Origin: Pseudonocardia oroxyli
Lineage (GTDB): Bacteria > Actinomycetota > Actinomycetes > Mycobacteriales > Pseudonocardiaceae
Assembly: GCF_900102195.1 (NCBI RefSeq)
Contig: NZ_FNBE01000002.1
Coordinates: 310,001 to 374,000 of the forward strand
Direction of reading: 5' to 3'
DNA length: 64,000 nucleotides
The notes beneath the pieces are model-generated. The model was not told the DNA's origin. It worked only from the letters and a program-made list of their open reading frames with translations, and made no database searches. Of the stretch, positions 8,830-23,161 are shown piece by piece (within the stretch, counting starts at the first letter, position 1; every line of letters begins with the position of its first letter). Made by a program: the position numbers and the translations under genes.

Positions 8830-11800
8830 TTGGCTGTCTCCCGCGCCACCGTGACCACTGCGACCCCTGGGAGCGTCGTCTCGGCGAACCCGAACTTCCC
8901 CGGCGCACCCACCCGCGTCTCCTTCGCGAAGATCGCCGAGCCCCTGGAGGTCCCGGACCTCCTGGACCTGCAGATCCAGTCGTTCCAGTGGCTGGTCGGC
9001 GACGAGGCGTGGTTCCAGCGCCGTATCGACGCCGGGGACGAGAACCCCGTCGGCGGGCTCGAGGAGATCCTGACGGAGATCTCTCCGATCGAGGACTTCT
9101 CGGGGTCCATGTCGCTGTCCTTCTCCGACCCCCGCTTCGACGAGGTCAAGGCCTCCGTCGAGGAGTGCCGGGACAAGGACATGACCTACGGTGCCCCGCT
9201 GTTCGTCACCGCGGAGTTCACCAACAACACCACCGGCGAGATCAAGAGCCAGACGGTGTTCATGGGTGACTTCCCGGTGATGACGGACAAGGGCACGTTC
9301 ATCATCAACGGCACCGAGCGCGTCGTCGTGTCGCAGCTCGTCCGTTCCCCGGGCGTCTACTTCGACCACGCCATCGACAAGACCACCGAGAAGGACGTCT
9401 ACTCGGTCAAGGTCATCCCCAGCCGCGGCGCGTGGCTGGAGTTCGACGTGGACAAGCGCGACACCGTCGGTGTCCGCATCGACCGCAAGCGCCGCCAGCC
9501 GGTCACCGTGCTGCTCAAGGCGCTCGGCTGGACCACCGAGGCGATCCGCGAGCGGTTCGGGTTCTCCGAGACCATCCTCGCGACGCTGGAGAAGGACCAC
9601 ACCGCCGGGCAGGACGAGGCGCTGCTGGACATCTACCGCAAGCTGCGCCCGGGCGAGCCGCCGACCCGCGAGAGCGCGCAGACGCTCCTGGAGAACCTGT
9701 TCTTCAAGGACAAGCGCTACGACCTCGCCAAGGTCGGCCGGTACAAGGTCAACAAGAAGCTCGGCCTGACCGAGCCCACCGAGGTCGGCACGCTGACCGA
9801 GGAGGACATCGCCACCACCATCGAGTACCTCGTGCGCCTGCACGCGGGCGAGACGGAGATGGCGGCCAAGGACGGGCGGGACATCCCCGTCGAGACGGAC
9901 GACATCGACCACTTCGGCAACCGTCGTCTGCGCACCGTCGGCGAGCTCATCCAGAACCAGGTCCGCGTGGGCCTGTCCCGGATGGAGCGCGTCGTCCGGG
10001 AGCGGATGACCACGCAGGACGTCGAGGCCATCACGCCGCAGACCCTGATCAACATCCGGCCCGTCGTGGCCGCGATCAAGGAGTTCTTCGGCACCTCGCA
10101 GCTGTCCCAGTTCATGGACCAGCACAACCCGCTCGCCGGGCTGACGCACAAGCGGCGGCTCTCCGCGCTGGGTCCGGGTGGTCTGTCGCGTGAGCGGGCG
10201 GGCTTCGAGGTGCGAGACGTGCACCCGTCGCACTACGGCCGCATGTGTCCCATCGAGACCCCCGAGGGCCCGAACATCGGCCTGATCGGCTCGCTGAGCA
10301 CGTTCGCCCAGGTCAACCCGTTCGGCTTCATCCAGACGCCGTACCGCCGGGTCGTCGAGGGCAAGGTCACCGACCAGATCGACTACCTGACGGCCGACGA
10401 GGAGGACCGTTTCGTCGTCGCGCAGGCCAACGCGCCGCTGAACGCGGACGGCTCCTTCACCGAGGACCGCGTCCTGGTCCGCATGAAGGGCGGCGAGGTC
10501 GACCTGATCTCGCCCACGGGCGTCGACTACATCGACGTCTCCCCGCGGCAGATGGTGTCGGTCGCGACCGCGCTCATCCCGTTCCTCGAGCACGACGACG
10601 CGAACCGCGCCCTCATGGGCGCGAACATGCAGCGCCAGTCCGTGCCGCTGCTCCGCTCCGAGTCGCCGCTCGTCGGCACCGGCATGGAGCTGCGCGCCGC
10701 GGTCGACGCGGGCGACGTGGTCGTCACCGAGAAGGCGGGTGTGGTCGAGGAGCTCTGCGCCGACTACATCACCGTCATGGCGGACGAGGGCACCCGGCAG
10801 ACGTACCGGCTGAACAAGTTCCGGCGCTCGAACCAGGGCACCTGCAACAACCAGAAGCCGATCGTCGACGAGGGCCAGCGCGTCGAGGTGGGCCAGGTGC
10901 TCGCCGACGGGCCGTGCACCGAGAACGGCGAGATGGCCCTGGGCAAGAACCTGCTCGTGGCGATCATGCCGTGGGAGGGCCACAACTACGAGGACGCGAT
11001 CATTCTGTCGCAGCGCCTCGTGCAGGACGACGTGCTCACCTCGATCCACATCGAGGAGCACGAGATCGACGCCCGGGACACCAAGCTCGGCGCCGAGGAG
11101 ATCACCCGGGACATCCCGAACGTCTCCGAGGAGGTCCTCGCGGACCTGGACGAGCGCGGCATCATCCGGATCGGCGCCGAGGTCCAGCCCGGCGACATCC
11201 TGGTCGGCAAGGTCACGCCCAAGGGCGAGACGGAGCTGACCCCGGAGGAGCGCCTGCTCCGCGCGATCTTCGGCGAGAAGGCGCGCGAGGTGCGCGACAC
11301 GTCGCTGAAGGTGCCCCACGGCGAGAACGGCAAGGTCATCGGCATCCGCGTGTTCTCGCGGGACGACGACGACGAGCTGCCCCCCGGCGTGAACGAGCTG
11401 GTCCGCGTCTACGTGGCCCAGAAGCGCAAGATCTCCGACGGCGACAAGCTCGCCGGGCGCCACGGCAACAAGGGCGTCATCGGCAAGATCCTGCCCGCCG
11501 AGGACATGCCGTTCCTGCCGGACGGCACCCCGGTCGACATCATCCTGAACACGCACGGTGTGCCGCGACGGATGAACATCGGCCAGGTCCTGGAGACCCA
11601 CCTCGGGTGGATCGCCAAGTCCGGCTGGGAGATCGAGGGCAAGCCCGAGTGGGCGTCGAAGATGCCCGAGGAGCTCTACTCCGTGGCCCCCGACACGAAC
11701 ACGGCCACCCCGGTGTTCGACGGTGCCAAGGAGAACGAGATCACCGGGCTCCTGGCGAGCACGCGGCCGAACCGGGACGGCGACCGCATGGTCGGGCCGG

Positions 11801-12336
11801 ACGGCAAGGCGCAGCTGTTCGACGGGCGCTCCGGCGAGCCGTACCCGTTCCCGGTGGCCGTCGGCTACATGTACATCCTGAAGCTGGCGCACCTGGTGGA
11901 CGACAAGATCCACGCGCGTTCCACCGGTCCGTACTCGATGATCACCCAGCAGCCGCTCGGCGGTAAGGCCCAGTTCGGTGGCCAGCGCTTCGGTGAGATG
12001 GAGTGCTGGGCGATGCAGGCCTACGGCGCGGCGTACACGCTGCAGGAGCTGCTCACCATCAAGTCGGACGACGTGGTGGGTCGGGTCAAGGTCTACGAGG
12101 CCATCGTCAAGGGGGAGAACATCCCCGAGCCGGGCATCCCGGAGTCGTTCAAGGTGCTGCTGAAGGAGCTTCAGTCGCTCTGCCTGAACGTCGAGGTGCT
12201 CAGCTCCGACGGTGCCGCCATCGAGATGCGCGACACGGACGACGAGGACCTCGAGCGCGCCGCGGCGAACCTGGGCATCAACCTGTCCAGCCGCCCCGGC
12301 AGCGACTCGATGACCGTCGACGACGTCGTCAACTGA
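8830..12336 (+). CDS. rpoB: DNA-directed RNA polymerase beta subunit
   Basis: A 1168-residue beta subunit. TTG 8830 is preceded by GAAGGA at 8819-8824, and a TTG start also occurs in the mycobacterial gene. The first conserved block ([20 protein letters not shown]) starts at about residue 23. The rifampicin pocket lies at residues 418-450; Asp430, His440 and Ser445 (E. coli 516, 526, 531) are wild type, while His432 and Ala436 occupy E. coli positions 518 and 522. The conserved [13 protein letters not shown] and [13 protein letters not shown] blocks are intact. rpoC follows after 31 bases. Confidence 0.98.
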   Translation: MAVSRATVTTATPGSVVSANPNFPGAPTRVSFAKIAEPLEVPDLLDLQIQSFQWLVGDEAWFQRRIDAGDENPVGGLEEILTEISPIEDFSGSMSLSFSDPRFDEVKASVEECRDKDMTYGAPLFVTAEFTNNTTGEIKSQTVFMGDFPVMTDKGTFIINGTERVVVSQLVRSPGVYFDHAIDKTTEKDVYSVKVIPSRGAWLEFDVDKRDTVGVRIDRKRRQPVTVLLKALGWTTEAIRERFGFSETILATLEKDHTAGQDEALLDIYRKLRPGEPPTRESAQTLLENLFFKDKRYDLAKVGRYKVNKKLGLTEPTEVGTLTEEDIATTIEYLVRLHAGETEMAAKDGRDIPVETDDIDHFGNRRLRTVGELIQNQVRVGLSRMERVVRERMTTQDVEAITPQTLINIRPVVAAIKEFFGTSQLSQFMDQHNPLAGLTHKRRLSALGPGGLSRERAGFEVRDVHPSHYGRMCPIETPEGPNIGLIGSLSTFAQVNPFGFIQTPYRRVVEGKVTDQIDYLTADEEDRFVVAQANAPLNADGSFTEDRVLVRMKGGEVDLISPTGVDYIDVSPRQMVSVATALIPFLEHDDANRALMGANMQRQSVPLLRSESPLVGTGMELRAAVDAGDVVVTEKAGVVEELCADYITVMADEGTRQTYRLNKFRRSNQGTCNNQKPIVDEGQRVEVGQVLADGPCTENGEMALGKNLLVAIMPWEGHNYEDAIILSQRLVQDDVLTSIHIEEHEIDARDTKLGAEEITRDIPNVSEEVLADLDERGIIRIGAEVQPGDILVGKVTPKGETELTPEERLLRAIFGEKAREVRDTSLKVPHGENGKVIGIRVFSRDDDDELPPGVNELVRVYVAQKRKISDGDKLAGRHGNKGVIGKILPAEDMPFLPDGTPVDIILNTHGVPRRMNIGQVLETHLGWIAKSGWEIEGKPEWASKMPEELYSVAPDTNTATPVFDGAKENEITGLLASTRPNRDGDRMVGPDGKAQLFDGRSGEPYPFPVAVGYMYILKLAHLVDDKIHARSTGPYSMITQQPLGGKAQFGGQRFGEMECWAMQAYGAAYTLQELLTIKSDDVVGRVKVYEAIVKGENIPEPGIPESFKVLLKELQSLCLNVEVLSSDGAAIEMRDTDDEDLERAAANLGINLSSRPGSDSMTVDDVVN

Positions 12337-12367
12337 CCCGGCCGAACCGTAGAGAAGGAAGTCAATC

Positions 12368-16270
<3,903 letters not shown>

Positions 16271-16281
16271 TCCGCAGCACG

Positions 16282-16319
16282 CGAACGGGCCGGTCACCTT
16301 CGGGTGGCCGGCCCGTTCG
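16282..16319 (+). terminator. rpoBC terminator
   Basis: A 17-bp stem (16282-16298 with 16303-16319) with a TTCG tetraloop and one G-T pair, starting 11 bases after the rpoC stop. Confidence 0.9.
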
Positions 16320-16427
16320 TCGTCTCGGGAGCGGTGGGCCCGCCCGCGGCACCCCCCTGGGCTGCGGACGGGCTGTCATACTCGAATCCACACACGCTTC
16401 CGAGCTAGTACCCGGGTGAGTACTTCG

Positions 16428-17126
16428 ATGAGCGCGCTCCAGGTGGTGGCGGACCGGATGGCCGCCGCCGGCTCCGTGGCGGACGTGCGCGCGGCGTTCC
16501 TGCAGCATGCGGGCGCGGCCCTGGGGAGCGATGTGCGGGCCATCTACCTGCACGGACCGGACGACCGCCCGGTCTCGGCGGACGCGGTCGGCCTGAGCGA
16601 CTCGGTGCTGCGGCGCTACGAGGATCTCGGCCGCGACTGTGACCCGGTCCTCGACCTGATCGTCGCCGAGCACGTCGCGGTCAGCGCGCTGGACCTGCTC
16701 GGGCCGGATCGCTGGCACGCGACGGACCTCTACGACCACGTGATGGCGCCCGCGGACCTGGAGCACTACATCGCGGCCCCCCTCTTGGGACAGGGGCGGA
16801 TCGTGGGAACCCTCGGGTTCACCCGGCGGCGGGGCGCGGCACCGTTCACCGCCGCGGAGATCGGCCGGGCCGCCGCGCTCGCCCACCACGTGTCCGCCCT
16901 CGTCGCCCGCTTCCCCACCGAGCCGGTCGAGCCGGGGTCGGCGCTGCCGCTGACCGCGCGGGACCGCGAGATCGTGGCGCTCGTCGTACGCGGCCGGACG
17001 AACGCCGAGATCGGCGCCGCGCTGCACATCAGCGCGAACACGGTGAAGCAGACGCTCAAGCGGATCTTCGCCCGCACCGGCGTGCAGAACCGCACCGAGC
17101 TCGCCGCCCGCGCCGCCCGCGGGTAG
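16428..17126 (+). CDS. LuxR-family transcriptional regulator with N-terminal GAF-like domain
   Basis: A 232-residue regulator. Residues about 1-160 look like a GAF sensor domain (for example DLEHYIAAPLLGQGRIVGTLGF). The C-terminal 60 residues are a LuxR/NarL helix-turn-helix: LTARDREIVALVVRGRTNAE, then IGAALHISANTVKQTLKRIF. ATG 16428 is preceded by GGGTGAG; an in-frame GTG at 16416 would add four residues. The protein has no receiver domain, so it is likely a one-component sensor. Target and ligand are unknown. The gene stands alone between the rpoC terminator and a convergent monooxygenase gene, which is a possible but unproven target. Confidence 0.85.
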   Translation: MSALQVVADRMAAAGSVADVRAAFLQHAGAALGSDVRAIYLHGPDDRPVSADAVGLSDSVLRRYEDLGRDCDPVLDLIVAEHVAVSALDLLGPDRWHATDLYDHVMAPADLEHYIAAPLLGQGRIVGTLGFTRRRGAAPFTAAEIGRAAALAHHVSALVARFPTEPVEPGSALPLTARDREIVALVVRGRTNAEIGAALHISANTVKQTLKRIFARTGVQNRTELAARAARG

Positions 17127-17173
17127 CCGGGCGGGATCGTGGAGCGCGCTGCGCGCCGGGCGCACTGAGAGCC

Positions 17174-17256
17174 CACGTTTCGTGCGCTCAGCGCGGCATG
17201 ATCAGCGTTCGCGTGCCCTCAGCGTTGCCCGGACAGCGCTGAGAGCACGAAACGTG
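17174..17256. repeat. Palindromic repeat between convergent genes
   Basis: Arms 17174-17194 and 17236-17256 are 21-nt inverted copies with one mismatch. Between them, near 17207-17226, lies a third degenerate copy (GTTCGCGTGCCCTCAGCG). The element fills the gap between the luxR and monooxygenase stop codons and can work as a bidirectional terminator. Confidence 0.75.
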
Positions 17257-17271
17257 CACCCGCCCCGCCCC

Positions 17272-19551
17272 TCAGTCGAGGACGTACTCGGCGGGGTCGA
17301 AGTCGGCGGTGCGGCGGGCGTACTCGCGCATGGTGCCCGGCCAGTTGTTGGTGATGCGGCCGGAGTCGGTGCGGTACCAGCTGGTGCACTCGGTCCAGAC
17401 GCTGTCGCCGAGCCTGCCCTGCATCTCGACGTCGTAGGCGGACGCCACGTCGGGGCGGACCTCGATCGAGCGGGCGCCGCCCGCGAGCCGCCGGATGCCC
17501 TCGCGCGCGTAGCGGATCTGGCACTCCAGCATGTGCACGATCGAGCCGGACCCGACGTTGGTGTTGGGACCGTAGAGCACGAACAGGTTCGGGAAGCCCG
17601 GGACCGTCACGCCCAGGTGGGCCCGCGCCCCGTCCCGCCACTCCTCGGACAGCTCCCGCCCGCTGCGCCCGGTCACCCGCATCGGCGCCAGGAAGTCCTG
17701 GGTGCGGAACCCCGTGCCGAAGACGATCACGTCGCACGGGTGGAGTACGCCGTCCGCGGTCCGGAGGCCCTCCGCGGTGACCTCGACGATCTTCTCCGTC
17801 CGGACCTCCACGTTCGGCCGGGCGAGCGCCCGGAACCAGTCCGACGAGAGCAGCACCCGCTTGCACCCGACGGGGTAGTCGGGCGCGAGCCGGGACCGCA
17901 GACCCGCCTCGGGGACCTGCAGGCGCAGCTGGGCGTGGTGGGCCAGGGCGAAGACGCGGGCGAAGGGCTTGATCGCGGTGAAGCCGAGGGCGCCGAACTC
18001 GAAGAACCCGGTCCAGAAGGTGCGCGCCAGCCGGGCGCGCAGGCGCGAGGCGGGCCGTCGGTAGGGGCGGTCGGTCTTCGGGATGACGTACGGCGCGGAG
18101 CGCTGGAAGACCGTCACCCGGGCGGCCTCCGGGGCGATCGCCGGCACGAACTGGATGGCGCTCGCGCCGCTGCCGACGACGCCGATCCGCTTGCCGCGCA
18201 GGTCCACCGAGTGGTCCCAGCGGGCGGAGTGGAAGACGGGGCCGGTGAAGGACCCCAGGCCGGGCAGCTCGGGAACGGCGGGGTGGGAGAGCTGCCCGCA
18301 GGCGGAGACCAGGGCCTCGGCCTCGATCTCGCCGTCGGACGTGGCCAGGCGCCACACCGCCGCGGCGTCGTCCCAGCTCGCCGACGTGACCTCGGTGTCG
18401 TAGCGGACGGGGAGCTCACCCGCGACCCCCTCCAGGTAGCGCAGGATGTCCGGCTGCGGGGCGAAGCGGCGACTCCAGTCGCCCGCGGCGAACGAGTACG
18501 AGTAGAGGTGGGAGGGGACGTCGCAGGCCGCGCCGGGATAGGTGTTGTCCCGCCACACCCCGCCCGGCCGCGCCGCCTTCTCCAGCACCGTGACCTCGCC
18601 GAGGTCGTCCTCCCGCAGCGCCGTGCCCATCCCGATGCCGCCGAACCCCGCCCCGACGACGGCGACCCGCGGCCGTCGGGCGGCCAGGTCCCGGCGCAGC
18701 GCCAGGCCGAGCTCGCGGACGTCCGCGTGCGCGCGGTCGAGCAGGCCCGCTTCGAGGGCGTGGTCGTGCCACATGCCGGGGGAGCGGCGGTAGGTGACCC
18801 GGTCCAGCTTCTCGACCAGCCGGTCCGCATCCCCGACCAGCACCTCGTCCGCACCCGCCAGCACGTGGACCGGCGGCAGACCGGAGAGGTCGGCCTCCAG
18901 CGGCCGCAGCTCGGGCGGGACCGGGCGGCCCCCGAGGTACGCCTCGAGTCCCGCCCGGAGCAGGCCCGGCCCCAGCATCGCGTCGGAGCCCGCGTTGCCC
19001 TCGATGTGCGGATCGGTCAGCGAGAGGTCCACCCAGGGCGAGATCAGCCCGACGGTCGCGGGCAGCGGGATCCCCTTGTCGCGCAGGCGGAGCAGCAGCG
19101 CGAGAACCAGCCCGCCGCCCGCGGAATCTCCGGCGAGGGCGAGGTGTTGAGCAGAGTGCGTGCGGAGCAGGGCGGTATAGGCCTGCTCCGCGTCGTCCAG
19201 CCCCGCCGGGTACGGGTGTTCCGGGGCGAGCCGGTAGTCGAGCAGGTCGACCGGCGCGCCCGTGGACTCCGCGAGCCAGGCCGCCGGCGAGCGGTGCGAC
19301 CAGGGCGAGCCGACGATGTAGCCGCCGCCGTGCAGGAAGAGCACGCGGCGCTGCGGGTCGGCCCCGGGGGTCCGGACACGCAGTCCGTCCGCGGTCCGGT
19401 CCGTCCGGGTCCCGCGCGGGACGGGCAGCAGTCTGCCCTGGACGTCGACCAGCCTGCGGGCGACCGACGTCGGCAGTCGGGGCGAGAGCGACGGGGCGAC
19501 CAGCAGTCGGGTCGCCGTGCGGACAGCGGCACACGGCAGTGTGAGGCGCAT
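17272..19551 (-). CDS. Fusion of alpha/beta hydrolase and FAD-dependent Baeyer-Villiger monooxygenase
   Basis: A 759-residue two-domain enzyme. Residues 1-290 are a hormone-sensitive-lipase type esterase: oxyanion motif HGGG at 74-77, nucleophile GDSAG with Ser143, Asp235, and His262 as the likely base. Residues 295-759 are a type I Baeyer-Villiger monooxygenase: first dinucleotide fold VVGAGFGG at 298-305, the family fingerprint FTGPVFHSARWD at 435-446, second fold GVVGSGAS at 457-464, and the late motif FGTGFRTQDF. Such monooxygenases turn ketones into esters with NADPH and O2, and an esterase would hydrolyse the product, so the fusion could do two consecutive steps. One uninterrupted frame supports a real fusion. 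Substrate unknown. Confidence 0.88.
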   Translation of the reverse strand: MRLTLPCAAVRTATRLLVAPSLSPRLPTSVARRLVDVQGRLLPVPRGTRTDRTADGLRVRTPGADPQRRVLFLHGGGYIVGSPWSHRSPAAWLAESTGAPVDLLDYRLAPEHPYPAGLDDAEQAYTALLRTHSAQHLALAGDSAGGGLVLALLLRLRDKGIPLPATVGLISPWVDLSLTDPHIEGNAGSDAMLGPGLLRAGLEAYLGGRPVPPELRPLEADLSGLPPVHVLAGADEVLVGDADRLVEKLDRVTYRRSPGMWHDHALEAGLLDRAHADVRELGLALRRDLAARRPRVAVVGAGFGGIGMGTALREDDLGEVTVLEKAARPGGVWRDNTYPGAACDVPSHLYSYSFAAGDWSRRFAPQPDILRYLEGVAGELPVRYDTEVTSASWDDAAAVWRLATSDGEIEAEALVSACGQLSHPAVPELPGLGSFTGPVFHSARWDHSVDLRGKRIGVVGSGASAIQFVPAIAPEAARVTVFQRSAPYVIPKTDRPYRRPASRLRARLARTFWTGFFEFGALGFTAIKPFARVFALAHHAQLRLQVPEAGLRSRLAPDYPVGCKRVLLSSDWFRALARPNVEVRTEKIVEVTAEGLRTADGVLHPCDVIVFGTGFRTQDFLAPMRVTGRSGRELSEEWRDGARAHLGVTVPGFPNLFVLYGPNTNVGSGSIVHMLECQIRYAREGIRRLAGGARSIEVRPDVASAYDVEMQGRLGDSVWTECTSWYRTDSGRITNNWPGTMREYARRTADFDPAEYVLD

Positions 19552-19779
19552 GATCGGGGAGGGTAACGATGCAGGTCACGACAGCCGAGGGGCCGCACGG
19601 GCCGTCCGTGGCACCGGCGGGGCCCGAAGGACTGTCGGGTGCGGCGAGCGCGAGTCGATCTGCGACGAGCGGGTGAGTCGCCTTGCCCGGCGTCGGGCGG
19701 ATGCGGCACCCTGCGGGGAACGCGGCGGTGGCCGGGAGACGACCGGCGGGCGGACGAGGCGTGCGGGTGTGGACCCGTT

Positions 19780-19809
19780 TTGACCCTCGTTTCCGGGGCC
19801 GCGTACCCT
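19780..19809 (+). promoter_or_regulatory. Probable rpsL (str operon) promoter
   Basis: TTGACC (19780-19785), an 18-base spacer and TACCCT (19804-19809). The upstream part of the gap (19552-19779) shows no gene. The transcript would carry a leader of about 220 bases before rpsL. Confidence 0.72.
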
Positions 19810-19895
19810 TGTGACGTGCGCGCGTTCATTCGCGTGCCCTCCGTCCGTCCCGGACGCTCCCGAGGGTTCCCCGACTCCCGGTGGGTGCACGAGTC

Positions 19896-20034
19896 GCGAC
19901 ACGCCCGACCTCGGGGGTCGGCACCCGGAGTGGAACCGGGGCTCCCGGACCCGAGCGGGCACGCACGATCCGCCCAGCCGGGCCTCCGCCCGGGTGAGAC
20001 ACCTGAGCATCACGAGCAGGGAAAGAGAACAGAG
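19896..20034 (+). promoter_or_regulatory. str operon leader with blocks shared with the S10 operon leader
   Basis: Three blocks occur here and, in the same order, upstream of rpsJ: an identical 18-mer GCGACACGCCCGACCTCG (19896-19913), GGGTGAGAC (19992-20000) and GAACAGAG (20027-20034). The first block can fold with the adjoining GGTCGG (CCGACC...GGTCGG). A common cis element in the mRNA leader is the simplest reading. Confidence 0.55.
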
Positions 20035-20039
20035 GGTTC

Positions 20040-20414
20040 ATGCCCACGATCCAGCAGTTGGTCCGCAAGGGCCGCGAGGACAAGGTCAGCAAGACCAAGA
20101 CCGCCGCGCTCAAGGGTTCGCCCCAGCGCCGCGGGGTCTGCACCCGCGTCTACACCACCACCCCGAAGAAGCCGAACTCCGCGCTGCGGAAGGTCGCTCG
20201 CGTCAAGCTGAGCTCCGGCATCGAGGTCACCGCGTACATCCCGGGTGAGGGCCACAACCTGCAGGAGCACTCGATCGTGCTCGTGCGTGGCGGCCGTGTG
20301 AAGGACCTCCCGGGTGTCCGCTACAAGGTCATCCGCGGTTCGCTCGACACCCAGGGTGTCAAGAACCGCAAGCAGTCCCGTAGCCGGTACGGCGCGAAGA
20401 AGGAGAAGAGCTGA
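20040..20414 (+). CDS. rpsL: 30S ribosomal protein S12
   Basis: A 124-residue decoding-centre protein. [13 protein letters not shown] is the standard start, with AGAGGG just before ATG 20040. The streptomycin-resistance positions are wild type: Lys in [13 protein letters not shown] and Lys in [12 protein letters not shown]. It leads the str operon; its TGA overlaps the ATG of rpsG at 20414. Confidence 0.98.
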   Translation: MPTIQQLVRKGREDKVSKTKTAALKGSPQRRGVCTRVYTTTPKKPNSALRKVARVKLSSGIEVTAYIPGEGHNLQEHSIVLVRGGRVKDLPGVRYKVIRGSLDTQGVKNRKQSRSRYGAKKEKS

Positions 20415-20884
20415 TGCCTCGCAAGGGCCCCGCTCCCAAGCGTCCGCTCGTCTCGGACCCGGTCTACAGCTCGCCGCTGGTGACCCAGCTCATCAACAAG
20501 GTGCTCAAGGACGGCAAGCGTTCGCTCGCCGAGCGGATCGTCTACGCCGCGCTCGAGGGCACCCGGGACAAGACCGGCACCGACCCGGTCGTCACGCTCA
20601 AGCGCGCGTTGGACAACGTCAAGCCGGCCCTCGAGGTCCGCAGCCGCCGTGTCGGTGGCGCGACCTACCAGGTGCCCGTCGAGGTGCGTGCCGTCCGGCA
20701 GACCACGCTCGGTCTGCGGTGGCTGGTCAGCTACGCGGGCCAGCGCCGCGAGAAGACGATGGTCGAGCGCCTGATGAACGAGCTGCTCGACGCGAGCAAC
20801 GGTCTCGGCGCCAGCGTCAAGCGTCGCGAGGACATGCACAAGATGGCGGAGTCCAACAAGGCCTTCGCCCACTACCGCTGGTGA
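20414..20884 (+). CDS. rpsG: 30S ribosomal protein S7
   Basis: A 156-residue assembly protein of the small-subunit head ([18 protein letters not shown], later [11 protein letters not shown]-like helices and HYRW at the C-terminus). Length equals the actinobacterial norm. The start overlaps the rpsL stop by one base. S7 is the classical autoregulator of the str operon in E. coli; the rpsL-rpsG overlap here leaves no room for the E. coli type intergenic site, so control must differ. Confidence 0.97.
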   Translation: MPRKGPAPKRPLVSDPVYSSPLVTQLINKVLKDGKRSLAERIVYAALEGTRDKTGTDPVVTLKRALDNVKPALEVRSRRVGGATYQVPVEVRAVRQTTLGLRWLVSYAGQRREKTMVERLMNELLDASNGLGASVKRREDMHKMAESNKAFAHYRW

Positions 20885-20928
20885 CGGGCCGACCGTCCGC
20901 GCCAACCTGGTCTAGGGAGAGCTGAGAA

Positions 20929-23031
20929 GTGGCAGCACAGGATGTGCTGACGGACCTCACCAAGGTCCGCAACATCGGCATCATGGCCCACATCGACGCC
21001 GGTAAGACCACCACCACCGAGCGGATCCTGTACTACACGGGGATCAACTACAAGATCGGTGAGGTCCACGACGGCGCGGCCACGATGGACTGGATGGAGG
21101 AGGAGCAGAAGCGCGGCATCACGATCACGTCCGCCGCGACGACCTGCTTCTGGAAAGACCACCAGATCAACATCATCGACACGCCCGGCCACGTCGACTT
21201 CACCGTCGAGGTGGAGCGGTCGCTGCGCGTGCTCGACGGCGCCGTCGCGGTCTTCGACGGCAAGGAGGGGGTCGAGCCGCAGTCCGAGCAGGTCTGGCGG
21301 CAGGCCACCAAGTACGACGTCCCGCGCATCTGCTTCGTCAACAAGATGGACAAGCTCGGCGCGGACTTCTACTTCACCGTCGGCACCATCAAGGACCGGC
21401 TCGGCGCCACGCCGCTGCCGATCCAGCTGCCCATCGGCTCGGAGAACGACTTCATCGGCGTCGTGGACCTGGTCCGCATGCGTGCCCTCACCTGGCGTGG
21501 GGACGTGCAGAAGGGCGAGGACTACACCGTCGAGGAGATCCCGGCGGACCTCAAGGAGCGCGCGGAGGAGTACCACACCGCCCTCGTCGAGGCCGTGGCC
21601 GAGACCGACGACGAGCTCATGGAGCTCTACCTCGGTGGCGAGGAGCTGACCGTCGAGCAGATCCAGGCGGGCATCCGCCGGATCGTGAAGGACCGCTCGG
21701 CGTACCCGGTGCTCTGTGGCTCCGCGTTCAAGAACAAGGGCGTCCAGCCCATGCTCGACGCGGTCATCGACTACCTGCCCTCGCCGTACGACGTGCCGCC
21801 GGTCGAGGGCACGCTGACCGACGGGGAGACCCCGGCCAGCCGCAAGCCCAGCAAGGACGAGCCCTTCGCGGGCCTGGCCTTCAAGATCGCCGCGCACCCG
21901 TTCTTCGGCAAGCTGACCTACGTCCGGGTGTACTCGGGCCGGGTCGCCGCGGGCTCCCAGGTCGTCAACTCGACCAAGGACCGCAAGGAGCGCATCGGGA
22001 AGCTCTTCCAGATGCACGCCAACAAGGAGAACCCGGTGGACGAGGCCCTCGCGGGCCACATCTACGCGGTCATCGGGCTGAAGGACACGACCACGGGCGA
22101 CACGCTCTGCGACCCGCAGGCGCCCATCGTCCTCGAGTCGATGACCTTCCCGGACCCGGTCATCCAGGTCGCCGTCGAGCCCAAGACGAAGGCGGACCAG
22201 GAGAAGCTGGGCATCGCGATCCAGAAGCTCGCCGAAGAGGACCCGACGTTCCAGGTCTCCCTGGACGACGAGACCGGACAGACGATCATCGCCGGCATGG
22301 GCGAGCTCCACCTCGAGGTGCTCGTCAACCGGATGAAGAGCGACTACAAGGTCGAAGCCAACATCGGCAAGCCGCAGGTGGCGTACCGCGAGACGATCCG
22401 CAAGGCCGTCGAGAAGTACAGCTACACGCACAAGAAGCAGACCGGTGGGTCGGGGCAGTTCGCGAAGGTCCTGATCAACCTGGAGCCGCTCGACACGACC
22501 GACGGTGCGCTCTACGAGTTCGACAACAAGGTCACCGGTGGCCGCATCCCGCGGGAGTACATCCCGTCGGTGGACGCCGGCGCGCAGGACGCCATGCAGT
22601 ACGGCATCCTCGCGGGCTACCCGCTCGTCGGGATCAAGCTGACCCTCGTCGACGGTGCGTACCACGAGGTCGACTCGTCCGAGATGGCGTTCAAGGTCGC
22701 CGGCTCGATGGCGCTGAAGGAGGCCGCGAGGCTGGCCTCCCCGGCGATCCTCGAGCCGATGATGGCCGTCGAGGTCACGACGCCCGAGGACTACATGGGC
22801 GACGTCATCGGCGACCTCAACTCCCGCCGCGGCCAGATCCAGGCCATGGAGGAGCGTGCGGGCGCCCGCGTCGTCAAGGCGCTGGTCCCGCTGTCGGAGA
22901 TGTTCGGCTACGTCGGTGACCTCCGGTCGCGGACCCAGGGCCGGGCGAACTACACGATGGTGTTCGACAGCTACGCCGAGGTCCCCTCGAGCGTGGCCAA
23001 GGAGATCATCGCGAAGGCGACCGGCGAGTAG
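20929..23031 (+). CDS. fusA: Elongation factor G
   Basis: A 700-residue translocation GTPase. The G1 motif is [15 protein letters not shown] near residue 20, the switch II motif DTPGHVDF near residue 85, and the NKMD base-recognition motif near residue 140. Domains II-V follow, with the conserved tip-domain sequence. GTG 20929 is preceded by AGGGAGAGCTGAGAAG. The 44-base gap after rpsG shows no terminator. Confidence 0.98.
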   Translation: MAAQDVLTDLTKVRNIGIMAHIDAGKTTTTERILYYTGINYKIGEVHDGAATMDWMEEEQKRGITITSAATTCFWKDHQINIIDTPGHVDFTVEVERSLRVLDGAVAVFDGKEGVEPQSEQVWRQATKYDVPRICFVNKMDKLGADFYFTVGTIKDRLGATPLPIQLPIGSENDFIGVVDLVRMRALTWRGDVQKGEDYTVEEIPADLKERAEEYHTALVEAVAETDDELMELYLGGEELTVEQIQAGIRRIVKDRSAYPVLCGSAFKNKGVQPMLDAVIDYLPSPYDVPPVEGTLTDGETPASRKPSKDEPFAGLAFKIAAHPFFGKLTYVRVYSGRVAAGSQVVNSTKDRKERIGKLFQMHANKENPVDEALAGHIYAVIGLKDTTTGDTLCDPQAPIVLESMTFPDPVIQVAVEPKTKADQEKLGIAIQKLAEEDPTFQVSLDDETGQTIIAGMGELHLEVLVNRMKSDYKVEANIGKPQVAYRETIRKAVEKYSYTHKKQTGGSGQFAKVLINLEPLDTTDGALYEFDNKVTGGRIPREYIPSVDAGAQDAMQYGILAGYPLVGIKLTLVDGAYHEVDSSEMAFKVAGSMALKEAARLASPAILEPMMAVEVTTPEDYMGDVIGDLNSRRGQIQAMEERAGARVVKALVPLSEMFGYVGDLRSRTQGRANYTMVFDSYAEVPSSVAKEIIAKATGE

Positions 23032-23050
23032 TCCGGACCGCTCGCGAGGT

Positions 23051-23105
23051 GTGGGCCGGGGATCGGTAGGGTCTCCGCCAATTCCCGGCCCCCACCTTCT
23101 CAATC
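23051..23105 (+). terminator. Imperfect hairpin between fusA and tuf
   Basis: GTGGGCCGGGGA (23051-23062) can pair with TTCCCGGCCCCCAC (23092-23105) around a 29-base loop. It may partly terminate or stabilise the fusA message; tuf has its own strong ribosome site but I see no convincing promoter in the 130-base gap. Confidence 0.5.
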
Positions 23106-23161
23106 CAAGACCTGCCGTCAGCACGGCGGAGTACGAATACCAAGTCCAGGAGGACAGCACA

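Noticed and set aside
10100-10180. Rifampicin-resistance allele in rpoB
   Set aside because: The main resistance residues (E. coli 516, 526, 531) are wild type; the differences seen are reported only as a variant.
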